Under the pieces are notes generated by a model that did no database searches, was not told where the DNA came from, and saw only the letters and a program-made list of their open reading frames with translations. A program made the position numbers and the translations under genes. 50,176 nucleotides of DNA from NCBI GenBank assembly GCA_021793595.1, contig JAJYSL010000002.1, forward strand, positions 1 through 50,176. Reading direction: 5' to 3'. Within the stretch, counting starts at the first letter, position 1. Every line of letters starts with the position of its first letter. Below, piece by piece: positions 7,244 through 15,099 of this stretch. This DNA comes from Acidobacteriota bacterium (GTDB lineage: Bacteria > Acidobacteriota > Terriglobia > Terriglobales > Acidobacteriaceae).

Positions 7244-8488
7244 ATGAAGGTCACGGTCGGCGTTACCGGAGGAATTGCTGCCTATAAAGCAGCAGAACTC
7301 GTACGAGCGTTGCAACAGCAGGCGCTCGATGTGCATGTCGTCATGACAGCGGCTGCGCAGCAATTCATCACCCCGTTGACATTCGCAGGTCTGACCGGTC
7401 ACCGCGTCATTACCGGCTTGTGGGACAGCGACGGCCCGGTTCCCAACGCCAACTCCGCCATTGAACATATTTCCGAAGCGCAGTCGATCCAGGCCCTGAT
7501 CATCGCGCCCGCGACTGCGGACATCCTCGCTCGTCTCGCTCACGGCATGGCCGACGATTTTCTCACCACCATGGCCCTCGCCACGCCCGCTCCGCTGATT
7601 TTGGCGCCCGCCATGAACGTGCAGATGTGGGAGCACCCGGCCACACAGGCCAATCTTGAAACTCTCCGCCTTCGCGGAGCCACCATTGTTTCACCGGATA
7701 CCGGCTACCTCGCTTGCGGCATGCTCGGAGAAGGTCGTCTGGCGAAGACGGACGATCTGGTGCGGATCATCCTGGATGTCCTCCATCGCCGTCACGACAT
7801 GGTCAGCGAAACTGTCCTTGTCACGGCCGGCGGCACTCGCGAACCTGTCGATCCGGTGCGCTACATCGGCAATCGTTCCAGCGGAAAAATGGGATACGCA
7901 CTGGCTGAAGCGGCTCGACAGCGCGGCGCACGCGTCATTCTGGTCAGCGCGCCCACCCGCCTCGCTCCACCCGCCGGCTGCGAATTTGTCGCCGTCACAA
8001 CGGCAGAGGAAATGCGACAGGCGGTGCTGAAACATCTTCCCAGTGCCACCCTGATCATGAAAGCCGCAGCCGTCGCGGACTACCGGCCACGCTTGCGCGC
8101 CGAACAGAAAATCAAACGCACCGGCCCCATCACTATCGAACTTGAACCCACGTCAGACATCCTGGCGGAAGTCATGAAAGTTCGCCAGCCGGGCACGCTG
8201 GTCATCGGATTTGCTGCCGAAACTGAAAACCCACTCGAACATGCACGAGACAAACTGGCTCGCAAAGGCGTCGACGCCATCGTGCTGAACGATGTAGCCC
8301 GCCCGCAGATAGGCTTCGACTCCGACCGCAACGCCGTCACCTTCTTAACCGCAAACGCCGCCCATGAACTGCCGGAGATGTCGAAACGCCTGCTTGCCGA
8401 TCGGATTCTGGATGAAGTCCAGCAATTGCGCCGCCCACGCCAGATCGTAGCCGAGTTGAATGCAGTTTCTGTCCTGGCCAATCGCTGA
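7244..8488 (+). CDS. coaBC: Bifunctional phosphopantothenoylcysteine decarboxylase / phosphopantothenate-cysteine ligase
   Basis: Second and third steps of coenzyme A synthesis from phosphopantothenate. The 414 residues hold the FMN-binding CoaC half (VTGGIAAYKAAELVRAL, active-site histidine in AIEHIS, APAMNVQMW, and substrate-binding CGMLGEGRLA with its cysteine) and from about residue 187 the CoaB half (VLVTAGGTREPVDPVRYIGN, SSGKMGYALAEAA, KAAAVADYRP, a C-terminal FAAETEN). Typical length is about 400. It follows rpoZ by 179 bases and seems to have its own promoter right at the start codon. No ribosome binding site. Confidence 0.96.
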   Translation: MKVTVGVTGGIAAYKAAELVRALQQQALDVHVVMTAAAQQFITPLTFAGLTGHRVITGLWDSDGPVPNANSAIEHISEAQSIQALIIAPATADILARLAHGMADDFLTTMALATPAPLILAPAMNVQMWEHPATQANLETLRLRGATIVSPDTGYLACGMLGEGRLAKTDDLVRIILDVLHRRHDMVSETVLVTAGGTREPVDPVRYIGNRSSGKMGYALAEAARQRGARVILVSAPTRLAPPAGCEFVAVTTAEEMRQAVLKHLPSATLIMKAAAVADYRPRLRAEQKIKRTGPITIELEPTSDILAEVMKVRQPGTLVIGFAAETENPLEHARDKLARKGVDAIVLNDVARPQIGFDSDRNAVTFLTANAAHELPEMSKRLLADRILDEVQQLRRPRQIVAELNAVSVLANR

Positions 8489-8511
8489 TTTCTTCTCGTA
8501 CTACAAAAATT

Positions 8512-8523
8512 ATGGGTGCCCAT
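8512..8523. repeat. Short intergenic inverted repeat of the GGGTGCCC type
   Basis: ATGGGTGCCCAT (5-bp arms, 2-base loop) just after coaBC. The same GGGTGCCC core recurs at 10252-10259 and 21304-21311, always outside genes. The rest of the 158-base gap shows only a G-rich stretch (8558-8585). Confidence 0.4.
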
Positions 8524-8646
8524 TCTGACGAAACCGGAGTCCGCGACGAACGTAACCCTGGTGGGGTGGGAGGTAGGTGGGTAGGTTGAAGCCCGCCTGA
8601 CAGCAACAACTAAAATTCTTTTCGTAATCTATCGTTCAATGAATTT

Positions 8647-9489
8647 ATGAAAACGGCTCTCTCTCCAGAACAACGCCAGCAACTCGCCACGGTCCTTACC
8701 TATTGCAGAGAAATGGGCGGCGTGGATTTCTATCGCGGCACTGAAGATGCGACTCTTTCAATCGTCGAGCCGCTTTCCTCATTACCCGAACCCACCCCAA
8801 CACCCTATCCTGTCGTCGCCGAGCCCCTACCCATCATGCCGCCAAAATCCAGCCTTCTCGTAGCCCCTGCCGCCATCGACTTTTCTTCGCCATCCATCGC
8901 ACCCGAGTCCCGCGCCGCAGCGCTCGAGGCCATCCTCCAGGAAATTGGAGATTGTACCCGCTGCCAACTCGCCTTTGAAGGTCGCCACAAAATTGTCTTC
9001 GGCGATGGCGATCCCAATGCCGAGTTGCTGTTCGTCGGCGAAGGCCCCGGAGCCGATGAAGATATGCAGGGCATCCCCTTCGTCGGCCGTGCCGGACAAT
9101 TGCTGAACAACATGATCGCGGCCATGAGCCTCAATCGCCAGCGTGTCTACATCGCAAACATCGTCAAGTGCAGGCCGCCGAAAAATCGCGTGCCCGAGCC
9201 CGCAGAAGCCAATATCTGCACCCAGTTTCTCTTTCAGCAAATTGGCGTTGTGCGTCCAAAGTTGATCGTCGCATTGGGATCCACCGCCGCCACCTATCTG
9301 CTGGGTTCCAAAGCTGCGCTCTCCGTGTTGCGTGGAAAAATGCATGATTGTATGGGGACCAAGCTCATCGTCACCTATCATCCGGCCTACCTGTTGCGTG
9401 ATCCCCGGCAAAAAGCCGAAACATGGAAAGATCTGCAGCTCGCCATGAAGTATCTCAACCTGACGCCTCCAAAACGCACCCAGGAATGA
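8647..9489 (+). CDS. Family 4 (4Fe-4S) uracil-DNA glycosylase
   Basis: Removes uracil from DNA, starting base-excision repair. The catalytic domain starts near residue 95. Four cysteines at about 103, 106, 175 and 191 give the C-x2-C-xn-C-x15-C iron-sulfur pattern of family 4; motif A is FVGEGPGADEDMQGIPFVGRAGQLL and motif B is YHPAYLLR. The first 95 residues are an extra segment with a proline-rich linker (EPTPTPYPVVAEPLPIMPP) not needed for activity; similar N-terminal tails occur in proteins annotated as UDG or 'DNA polymerase-related'. No clear ribosome binding site; a weak -10-like TTCAAT lies six bases before the ATG. Confidence 0.92.
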   Translation: MKTALSPEQRQQLATVLTYCREMGGVDFYRGTEDATLSIVEPLSSLPEPTPTPYPVVAEPLPIMPPKSSLLVAPAAIDFSSPSIAPESRAAALEAILQEIGDCTRCQLAFEGRHKIVFGDGDPNAELLFVGEGPGADEDMQGIPFVGRAGQLLNNMIAAMSLNRQRVYIANIVKCRPPKNRVPEPAEANICTQFLFQQIGVVRPKLIVALGSTAATYLLGSKAALSVLRGKMHDCMGTKLIVTYHPAYLLRDPRQKAETWKDLQLAMKYLNLTPPKRTQE

Positions 9490-9555
9490 AGTCCGACGCG
9501 ACTGCATGCGCGTTCCCTGGTGAGTGCATCCTATCGATACAAGAGGAGATTAGAA

Positions 9556-10239
9556 ATGTCGCAGCACACACAATTGCAGGCCTCCGATGGCCACAAGTTT
9601 GATGCCTACATCGCCCAGCCCAGCGGCGAGCCCAAAGCCGGCCTTGTCGTCCTGCAGGAAATCTTTGGCGTGAACCCACACATCCGATCGGTAGCGGATC
9701 GCTTCGCCCGCGCCGGATATCTGGCCATTGCGCCGGCATTGTTTGACCGCGCCCAGCGCGACGTGGAACTAGCCTACGGACCCGATGAAGCCAGACAAGG
9801 TATGCAAATCGTGCAACGCATCCCGCTCGATCAAACCCTCGCGGACATTGCCGCTGCCATTCAGTATCTTCGCGAGCATGGCGCTCGCAAAGTCGGCGTC
9901 GTCGGCTTCTGCTGGGGCGGCACACTTGCCTGGGTCAGCAACACGCGCCTCCATCCCGACGCCACCGTTTCCTACTATCCCGGCGGAATTCAACATCACA
10001 TCCACGAAAGATTTTCCTGTCCCGCGATTTTCCACTTCGGCCTCGACGACAATCACATTCCGCAGTCCGTAGTCGAAGAAGTGCGGCATGAGTACCCCGG
10101 CTTTTCCGTCTTTACTTATGCGGGTGCCGGTCACGCTTTCAATCGCGATGGAAACGCCAGCTACAACGAGGCCGCCGCAAAATTGGCGCAGCAGCGTACC
10201 TTGGCGCATTTCGACGAATTCCTCGTCGCCGCCCACTAA
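9556..10239 (+). CDS. Dienelactone hydrolase family protein
   Basis: A 227-residue cytoplasmic alpha/beta hydrolase. The catalytic triad is visible: nucleophile Cys in VGFCWGGTLAW, Asp in FGLDDNHIP and His in GAGHAFNRDG; the glutamate that primes the Cys is in LQEIFGVNPHIR. In characterised members the enzyme opens dienelactone to maleylacetate, but many homologues work on other lactones or esters, and no chlorocatechol pathway genes are here, so the substrate is open. Start ATG 9556 is set by GAGGAG 9-10 bases upstream; an in-frame start at 9520 would precede that site and is unlikely. Confidence 0.9.
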   Translation: MSQHTQLQASDGHKFDAYIAQPSGEPKAGLVVLQEIFGVNPHIRSVADRFARAGYLAIAPALFDRAQRDVELAYGPDEARQGMQIVQRIPLDQTLADIAAAIQYLREHGARKVGVVGFCWGGTLAWVSNTRLHPDATVSYYPGGIQHHIHERFSCPAIFHFGLDDNHIPQSVVEEVRHEYPGFSVFTYAGAGHAFNRDGNASYNEAAAKLAQQRTLAHFDEFLVAAH

Positions 10240-10370
10240 ACAACGAGATTTGGGTGCCCCCCCGATGAAAATCACATCCTGCAATCTTCATAGAAGGCTT
10301 CTCCTGATCCAGCAGCTCATGGTCCTCAACCACAAACTACTCGATCATCGCTGAAGCCTTCCTCCTTATC

Positions 10371-10400
10371 CCATCACATCTCGATTCTGAGATGTGATGG
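10371..10400. repeat. Intergenic hairpin (perfect 12-bp stem) before priA
   Basis: CCATCACATCTC, loop GATTCT, then the exact complement (10389-10400). No T-run follows, so it is not a standard terminator. Its TCTC-loop-GAGA apex is shared with the hairpins at 21309-21334 and partly 23608-23633. The 220-base gap also contains TGGGTGCCCC at 10251. Confidence 0.65.
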
Positions 10401-10459
10401 TCGGGCGACGAATTTCCGGCTTCTCGTGCCGCTGCCCCTGTCTCGTGTAAACATTCCTT

Positions 10460-12967
10460 ATGCCGCATTTTTGTGATGTCGCGCTGCCCGTTCCCGTGGA
10501 CCGCGTCTTCACCTATTCCATCGAACGCGGCGACCCAGTTGTCGGCGGCCGCGTCCTCGTCCCCTTTCGTCGCGAGCAGCTTCAGGGTGTTGTCGTCGCA
10601 CTCCGTGATCGCTCTCCTGTAAACGAAAGCAGCGCCTCATCGGAAAATATTTCTCCGGCAACGATTCGCCCCATCCTGCGCGTCCTCGATCAGGAGCCGG
10701 TGCTCTCCGAACATTTGCTGCAGCTCGGCTCGTGGATCGCCGAGTATTACATCGCACCCCTCGGCGAAGTGCTGCGCACCATGCTTCCCCTTGGCGCAGA
10801 AGTGCGTAAGGAAATTGCCTACTCCATCACGCCGCGCGGCGCGGCCATCCTTGAAACTCCCCACCAGCAAACCCTGGGATCGAATGCCGCCGACCAATCC
10901 GAGCATGCCGTCCTCACATTTCTCGCCGAGCATGGCCAGTCTCGCGCCGCCACACTGCGCAACAAAACTTCCGCCAGCGCAGCACTCCTGCATCAGCTCG
11001 TCGCCAAGCGACTCATCACACGTGAATCCACCGCCACCGCACGCGAAATTCGCACAACCGTCCGCATGGCCGTGCTGGTTCCGGATGTGCGGCTCCCCAA
11101 ACTGAATGAAAATCAGCAGCGACTGTTAGCGGAGATAGCCAGTGCTGGCGGTCGTCTGCTCGTCTCAGAAATCCGCGAGATCCCTATACCCGATTCCACA
11201 CTGGGCACGCTGGTCCGGCGCGAACTGGTCCGTATCGAAGAAGCGCCCGCTGAAGACGCCCTCGGCGGCTTTGCTCTCTCAGGCGACCTCCCGTCCTCCT
11301 CCGTGCCGGTCGAGGCCATGCTGAACGATGCACAACGAGAGACGATGTTGCAGATTGCCGCGAGCGTTCACTCCAGAAAATTCCAGCCGTTTCTGCTGCA
11401 CGGCGTCACCGGGTCCGGCAAAACTGCCGTCTACATCGCCGCCATGCGCCGTGCGCTCGACGCTGGTCTGTCGAGCCTGCTCCTGGTTCCAGAAATCGGG
11501 CTCACTCCTGCCATGCTGGCGCAATTGCGCTTCACCTTCGCCGACCAGGTGGCACTGTTGCACTCCGCGCTCAGTGGTGCGGAACGCACCGCGCAATGGC
11601 ATCGCATTCGCCGCGGCGAAGCCCACGTCGTCGTCGGCACTCGCTCGGCTGTCTTTGCGCCCATCGCCGACCTGGCGCTGATCGTCATCGACGAGGAGCA
11701 CGACACGTCCTACAAGCAGGCGGAGTTGCCACGCTATCACGCCCGCGATGTTGCCGTAATGCGGGCCAAACTGGCTGGCGCCACCGTCGTCCTCGGTTCG
11801 GCCACGCCGTCGCTTGAATCGTGGGCCAACGCTCAGCGCGGCAAATATTCTTTGCTCTCGTTGAAGCAGCGTGTCGGCAATCGACCGCTGCCGGAAGTTT
11901 CCTTGATCGACATGCGCCGGGAATTTGCCGAGACCGGTCAGGAAGCTCTGCTCTCTCGCGCCATGACGGAGGAAATCGAGGCGACGCTCGGTCGCGGCGA
12001 ACAGGCCATGCTGCTGTTGAATCGGCGTGGCTATTCCTTCGTCGTGATGTGCCGCGCGTGCGGCGATAAGTTGGAGTGCGACAACTGCGCCATCGCTCTC
12101 ACCCATCACAAGTCCACGGCGGAAGACGAAACGCACTCTCCAGTGCACCAGCGCATGGAATGCCACTACTGCGGTTTTCGTCGCACCGTCCCGAAGCATT
12201 GCCCAAAATGCGAAAGTGAACATCTGTATTTTTTCGGTGTCGGCTCGCAGCAGGGGGAGGAGCGGTTGCAGGAGCTGTTCCCGCACGCCCGCATCGCCCG
12301 CATGGATCGCGACACCATGCGCCATCATCGCGACTACGAACGCATTCTCGCCCGCCTGCACAGCGGCGAAGTCAATCTGCTGGTCGGTACACAAATGATC
12401 GCCAAGGGTCACGACATCCACGGCGTCACCCTCGTCGGCGTGCTCGGCGTCGATCACGCCCTCAGCCTGCCCGACTTCCGCTCCGCCGAGCGCGTCTTTC
12501 AACTTCTTACCCAGGTCGCCGGTCGCGCCGGTCGTGGAGAATTGCCCGGTCGCGTGCTGGTGCAGACCCACCACATGGAGCACTACGCCATCCGTTCCGC
12601 CGCCAAGCACAATTACCTCGGCTTTGTTGAGCAGGAATTGCGCTATCGTCGCCTGCTGCACTATCCGCCCGCGGCCATGCTGACGAATATTTTGATCGAG
12701 CACACCGACCCCGCGAAGGCTTCGCAGTGGGCCAGTCAACTCGGCCAGTGGTTTCAGCACCAGACGTTTCCAGGGGTGCGCGTGCTGGGTCCCGCCGCCG
12801 CGCCGATTGCGCGGATCAAGCGCATCCATCGTTTTCATTTGATCTTGAAAGCATCGTCGCGGAAACAACTCGCCGCCGCCGTGCGCCAGATGCTTGCCTT
12901 CGCCGATGCAGCAGACATTCCCCGCCGTCATCTCACCGTCGACGTCGACGCCGTCCAGCTTATGTAG
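10460..12967 (+). CDS. priA: Primosomal replication restart helicase PriA
   Basis: Reloads the replisome at stalled forks by unwinding and loading DnaB. The 835 residues contain the N-terminal 3'-OH-binding domain (VALPVPVDRVFTYSI, RVLVPFRREQLQGVVV), Walker A GVTGSGKTAVY (about 315), the DEEHD box (about 411), GSATPSLES, two zinc-finger clusters (CRACGDKLECDNC and CHYCGFRR...CPKCES, about 531-585), and helicase motifs V-VI (VGTQMIAKGHD, QVAGRAGRGELPG). Slightly longer than E. coli PriA (732) because of inserts in the N-terminal half. No ribosome binding site precedes the ATG; TAAACA lies six bases upstream, a weak -10. Confidence 0.97.
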   Translation: MPHFCDVALPVPVDRVFTYSIERGDPVVGGRVLVPFRREQLQGVVVALRDRSPVNESSASSENISPATIRPILRVLDQEPVLSEHLLQLGSWIAEYYIAPLGEVLRTMLPLGAEVRKEIAYSITPRGAAILETPHQQTLGSNAADQSEHAVLTFLAEHGQSRAATLRNKTSASAALLHQLVAKRLITRESTATAREIRTTVRMAVLVPDVRLPKLNENQQRLLAEIASAGGRLLVSEIREIPIPDSTLGTLVRRELVRIEEAPAEDALGGFALSGDLPSSSVPVEAMLNDAQRETMLQIAASVHSRKFQPFLLHGVTGSGKTAVYIAAMRRALDAGLSSLLLVPEIGLTPAMLAQLRFTFADQVALLHSALSGAERTAQWHRIRRGEAHVVVGTRSAVFAPIADLALIVIDEEHDTSYKQAELPRYHARDVAVMRAKLAGATVVLGSATPSLESWANAQRGKYSLLSLKQRVGNRPLPEVSLIDMRREFAETGQEALLSRAMTEEIEATLGRGEQAMLLLNRRGYSFVVMCRACGDKLECDNCAIALTHHKSTAEDETHSPVHQRMECHYCGFRRTVPKHCPKCESEHLYFFGVGSQQGEERLQELFPHARIARMDRDTMRHHRDYERILARLHSGEVNLLVGTQMIAKGHDIHGVTLVGVLGVDHALSLPDFRSAERVFQLLTQVAGRAGRGELPGRVLVQTHHMEHYAIRSAAKHNYLGFVEQELRYRRLLHYPPAAMLTNILIEHTDPAKASQWASQLGQWFQHQTFPGVRVLGPAAAPIARIKRIHRFHLILKASSRKQLAAAVRQMLAFADAADIPRRHLTVDVDAVQLM

Positions 12968-13001
12968 TTGTAGACGGAAGAAGGACGACCTTTGTTTCTC
13001 C

Positions 13002-13030
13002 CTGCCACGACTCTGAATCCGCTCTACAAT
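13002..13030 (+). promoter_or_regulatory. Candidate promoter of the holin-like pseudogene
   Basis: CTGCCA (13002-13007, 4 of 6 to TTGACA), exactly 17 bases, TACAAT (13025-13030). It lies 30 bases before the pseudogene ATG, which has its own AGGAAGGA ribosome binding site. Confidence 0.45.
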
Positions 13031-13060
13031 TGGTCGCGAAAAAGAAGAAAGGAAGGAACT

Positions 13061-13300
13061 ATGAAAATCAATGTGAAAGGCTTTGCACTGACCTGCGGAA
13101 TCGTGTGGGGGGGGTGCCTTTTCGCACTGACTTGGTAGGATCATCGCTTTTGACGGCAGCACGCATAGTGTCACATTGATCGGCCAGATTTATCGGGGAT
13201 ATAACATCAGTCCCGTTGGAAGTGTTGTGGGATTGATCTAGTCGGCGGAGCAGTTACCGCGTGGCTGTACAACTGGATTGCTGCGCGCAGCCAAAACTGA
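13061..13300 (+). pseudogene. Frameshifted holin-like small membrane protein
   Basis: From ATG 13061 (after AGGAAGGA) the frame reads MKINVKGFALTCGIVWGG then CLFALTW and hits TAG at 13136. Removing one base there restores reading: WIIAFDG, later QIYRGYNISPVGSVVGLI, until TAG at about 13240; a second frame change then gives GGAVTAWLYNWIAARSQN and TGA at 13298-13300. The joined sequence matches the small (about 80-aa) two-helix proteins annotated 'bacteriophage holin' in Acidobacteriota chromosomes, with the YRGYNISP-G motif, from memory. The second break also seems to lack a stretch between the GLI and the GG segments. A run of eight G at 13107-13114 makes sequencing error possible for one lesion but does not sit at either break. 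Promoter and ribosome binding site remain intact. Confidence 0.7.
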
Positions 13301-13364
13301 GAACAAAGTAGGCTACGCGCACGTTGTCTCATTTCCGAAGCATAGGACTGGGGGCGTGTACAAC

Positions 13365-14360
13365 CTACCTCGGCATATCCCGATGCAAGCATTTCACCTG
13401 GTAGCCATCGGCCTGCAGCAGCGCCTGTATCTTTTCCGCGATCATCACCGAGCGGTGCTGACCACCGGTACACCCGAATGCAACGCTCAGATAGCTCTTG
13501 CCTTCCTGCACGTAATGCGGCAATAAAAATAGCAGCAGGTCGTGGACCTTCTGAATAAATTCCTTCGTCTCCGGAAAGCGATTGATGTAGCGCACCACTT
13601 TCTCATCCTGTCCGGTCAGCGGACGAAACTCCGGAATGAAGTGGGGATTGGGCAGAAAGCGCACATCGAACACCAAATCAGCTTCCTGCGGTACTCCATT
13701 TTTATAACCAAAGCTAATGGACGAAATCAGCAGGTTCTTCTCGCCGCTCTCCGGCTGAAACAGCCCATTGATATGAGCACGCAATTCATGCACATTGAAA
13801 TTCGTCGTGTCGATGCAGACGTCCGCAATGTTGCGCAGCGGTTCCAGCAGTTTTCGTTCCGACTGAATCGAGCGCCGAATAGTGTCGATGCGGCCCAGAG
13901 GATGTGGCCGCCGCGTTTCTGAAAATCGTCGCAGCAGCGCCTCCTCAGACGCTTCAAGAAAGAGCAGCCGCGTCGATGTTGTCTGCCGCACCTTGCGCAA
14001 TATAGCCGGGAAGCGATCGAGATGCGAGCCCTCACGCACATCAACGACCAGCGCGGCACGATTTGTCTCCGGAGATTGACGAATCAGATCGGCAAAAGCC
14101 GGAATCAGATCGATCGGCAAATTGTCGACGGAATAATAGCCCAGGTCTTCGAACGCCTTCAGCGCCGACAATTTTCCTGATCCCGACATGCCGGTCAGAA
14201 TGACCAGCTCATTCTCTGCGAGTGGCCGTTTGATTTCGCTGCTTCGAACACGCCGCGCTGTAGACGCCCCAAATCGGACTGCATCCGCCAGCGACTTCTT
14301 TCCACGCGCCGACGTGGCAGTCTTTGGCTTTGCTTGTTTCCTCTTTGCAGTCCCCGGCAT
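13365..14360 (-). CDS. rapZ: RapZ/YvcJ-type nucleotide-binding RNase adapter protein
   Basis: In E. coli RapZ delivers the sRNA GlmZ to RNase E and so controls amino-sugar synthesis for the envelope; in other phyla the role is less clear. The product has a P-loop TGMSGSGKLSALKAFEDLGYYSVDNLP (Leu in place of the Ser/Thr after Lys), the central GRIDTIRRSI helix region, and the C-terminal domain with FGYKNGVPQEADLVFDVRFLPNP and VAFGCTGGQHRSV. An extra basic, alanine/lysine-rich N-terminus of about 47 residues precedes the P-loop. The ATG at 14360 is preferred (GAGG four bases upstream) over ATG 14381 or TTG 14384. Last gene of the lpt-rpoN-hpf-rapZ cluster, convergent with priA; a TATAAT at 14415-14420 may give it its own promoter. 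Confidence 0.92.
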   Translation of the reverse strand: MPGTAKRKQAKPKTATSARGKKSLADAVRFGASTARRVRSSEIKRPLAENELVILTGMSGSGKLSALKAFEDLGYYSVDNLPIDLIPAFADLIRQSPETNRAALVVDVREGSHLDRFPAILRKVRQTTSTRLLFLEASEEALLRRFSETRRPHPLGRIDTIRRSIQSERKLLEPLRNIADVCIDTTNFNVHELRAHINGLFQPESGEKNLLISSISFGYKNGVPQEADLVFDVRFLPNPHFIPEFRPLTGQDEKVVRYINRFPETKEFIQKVHDLLLFLLPHYVQEGKSYLSVAFGCTGGQHRSVMIAEKIQALLQADGYQVKCLHRDMPR

Positions 14361-14414
14361 CTGTCCTCTTCCACTCCGCATCAAGCTTTCACTATGCAGA
14401 GAGGGCGAGCCATA

Positions 14415-14420
14415 ATTATA
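14415..14420 (-). promoter_or_regulatory. Possible internal -10 box ahead of rapZ
   Basis: A perfect TATAAT on the minus strand between hpf (ends 14465) and rapZ. The -35 region is poor, so this is only a candidate. Confidence 0.3.
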
Positions 14421-14464
14421 CGGTCAAACGCATAACCGCAGAATTTCTTCGCGGCGCACCTCGG

Positions 14465-15055
14465 TTATAAAACTTCCGTCAGGCGCACCAATCCATCGCC
14501 CGCGCAGTGCAGCACTTTCAAATCGCCAGCCAGATCGCGAAATACAAATACCTGGCGATCCCCGGCTTCTGCCTCTTTCACCGCTTCTTCAATGGTCATG
14601 GGGCGCAGCGCCATGGCCTCCGGCGCGGGAACGATATGGACTCCAGAAGGCTTTCTCTTTGCCGGCGATGCCGCGTTTCCGTTTTTGCGAGCAAGCGCCG
14701 CCACTTCCTCAGGCACAATCGCTCCTCCAGTCTCCGGCAGCACCGCGCGGATCGGCTTGGCCTGGCGCTTTTTCTCGACCTTGCTTTTCCTCCATCGAAT
14801 CGCCTGCTTCTCCGCCTTCTCCAGCGCGGTGCGCAAGGCAACCGTATGATCGGGCCCTTCGGCCACACCCACTACTTTGTGGTGACGAGCATTCACGGTG
14901 ACTTCCGCGATGGAAAGATGTTTCTGAGAACGAAAAATAATACGGGCACTAGCGCCTCGGCCCACAATCTTCTCGATTCGGGCCAGGCTTTCGTCCGCCA
15001 TGGCCCGCAGGCTTTTCGTGACCTTGACGTTTCTTCCAGTAAGTTCGGAGTCCAT
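14465..15055 (-). CDS. hpf: Ribosome hibernation promoting factor, long-form type
   Basis: Binds 30S subunits and promotes inactive 100S ribosome dimers in stationary phase. The 196 residues hold an S30AE/YfiA domain (about 1-100: ELTGRNVKVTKSLRAMADESLARIEKI in pieces, the HHKVVGVAEG strand, then the basic helix EKAEKQAIRWRKSKVEKKRQ) and, after a linker, a C-terminal HPF dimerisation-like domain (RPMTIEEAVKEAE, RQVFVFRDLAGDLKVLH, GLVRLTEVL). Start ATG 15055 has AGGAGGG six bases upstream; the longer in-frame start at 15091 lies upstream of that site. It follows rpoN by 44 bases, as in the E. coli cluster. Confidence 0.93.
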   Translation of the reverse strand: MDSELTGRNVKVTKSLRAMADESLARIEKIVGRGASARIIFRSQKHLSIAEVTVNARHHKVVGVAEGPDHTVALRTALEKAEKQAIRWRKSKVEKKRQAKPIRAVLPETGGAIVPEEVAALARKNGNAASPAKRKPSGVHIVPAPEAMALRPMTIEEAVKEAEAGDRQVFVFRDLAGDLKVLHCAGDGLVRLTEVL

Positions 15056-15099
15056 CCGCGTCCCTCCTGAGTCTGGTCTCTGTTGATTCAACTATTTAT

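Noticed and set aside
13107..13114. Run of eight G in the holin-like pseudogene
   Set aside because: Considered as the cause of the frameshift, but the frame continues correctly through it; the breaks lie further downstream.
11279..13174. 631-codon open frame on the minus strand
   Set aside because: Fully antisense to priA; its composition is that of a high-GC shadow frame with no domain, and priA motifs are intact.
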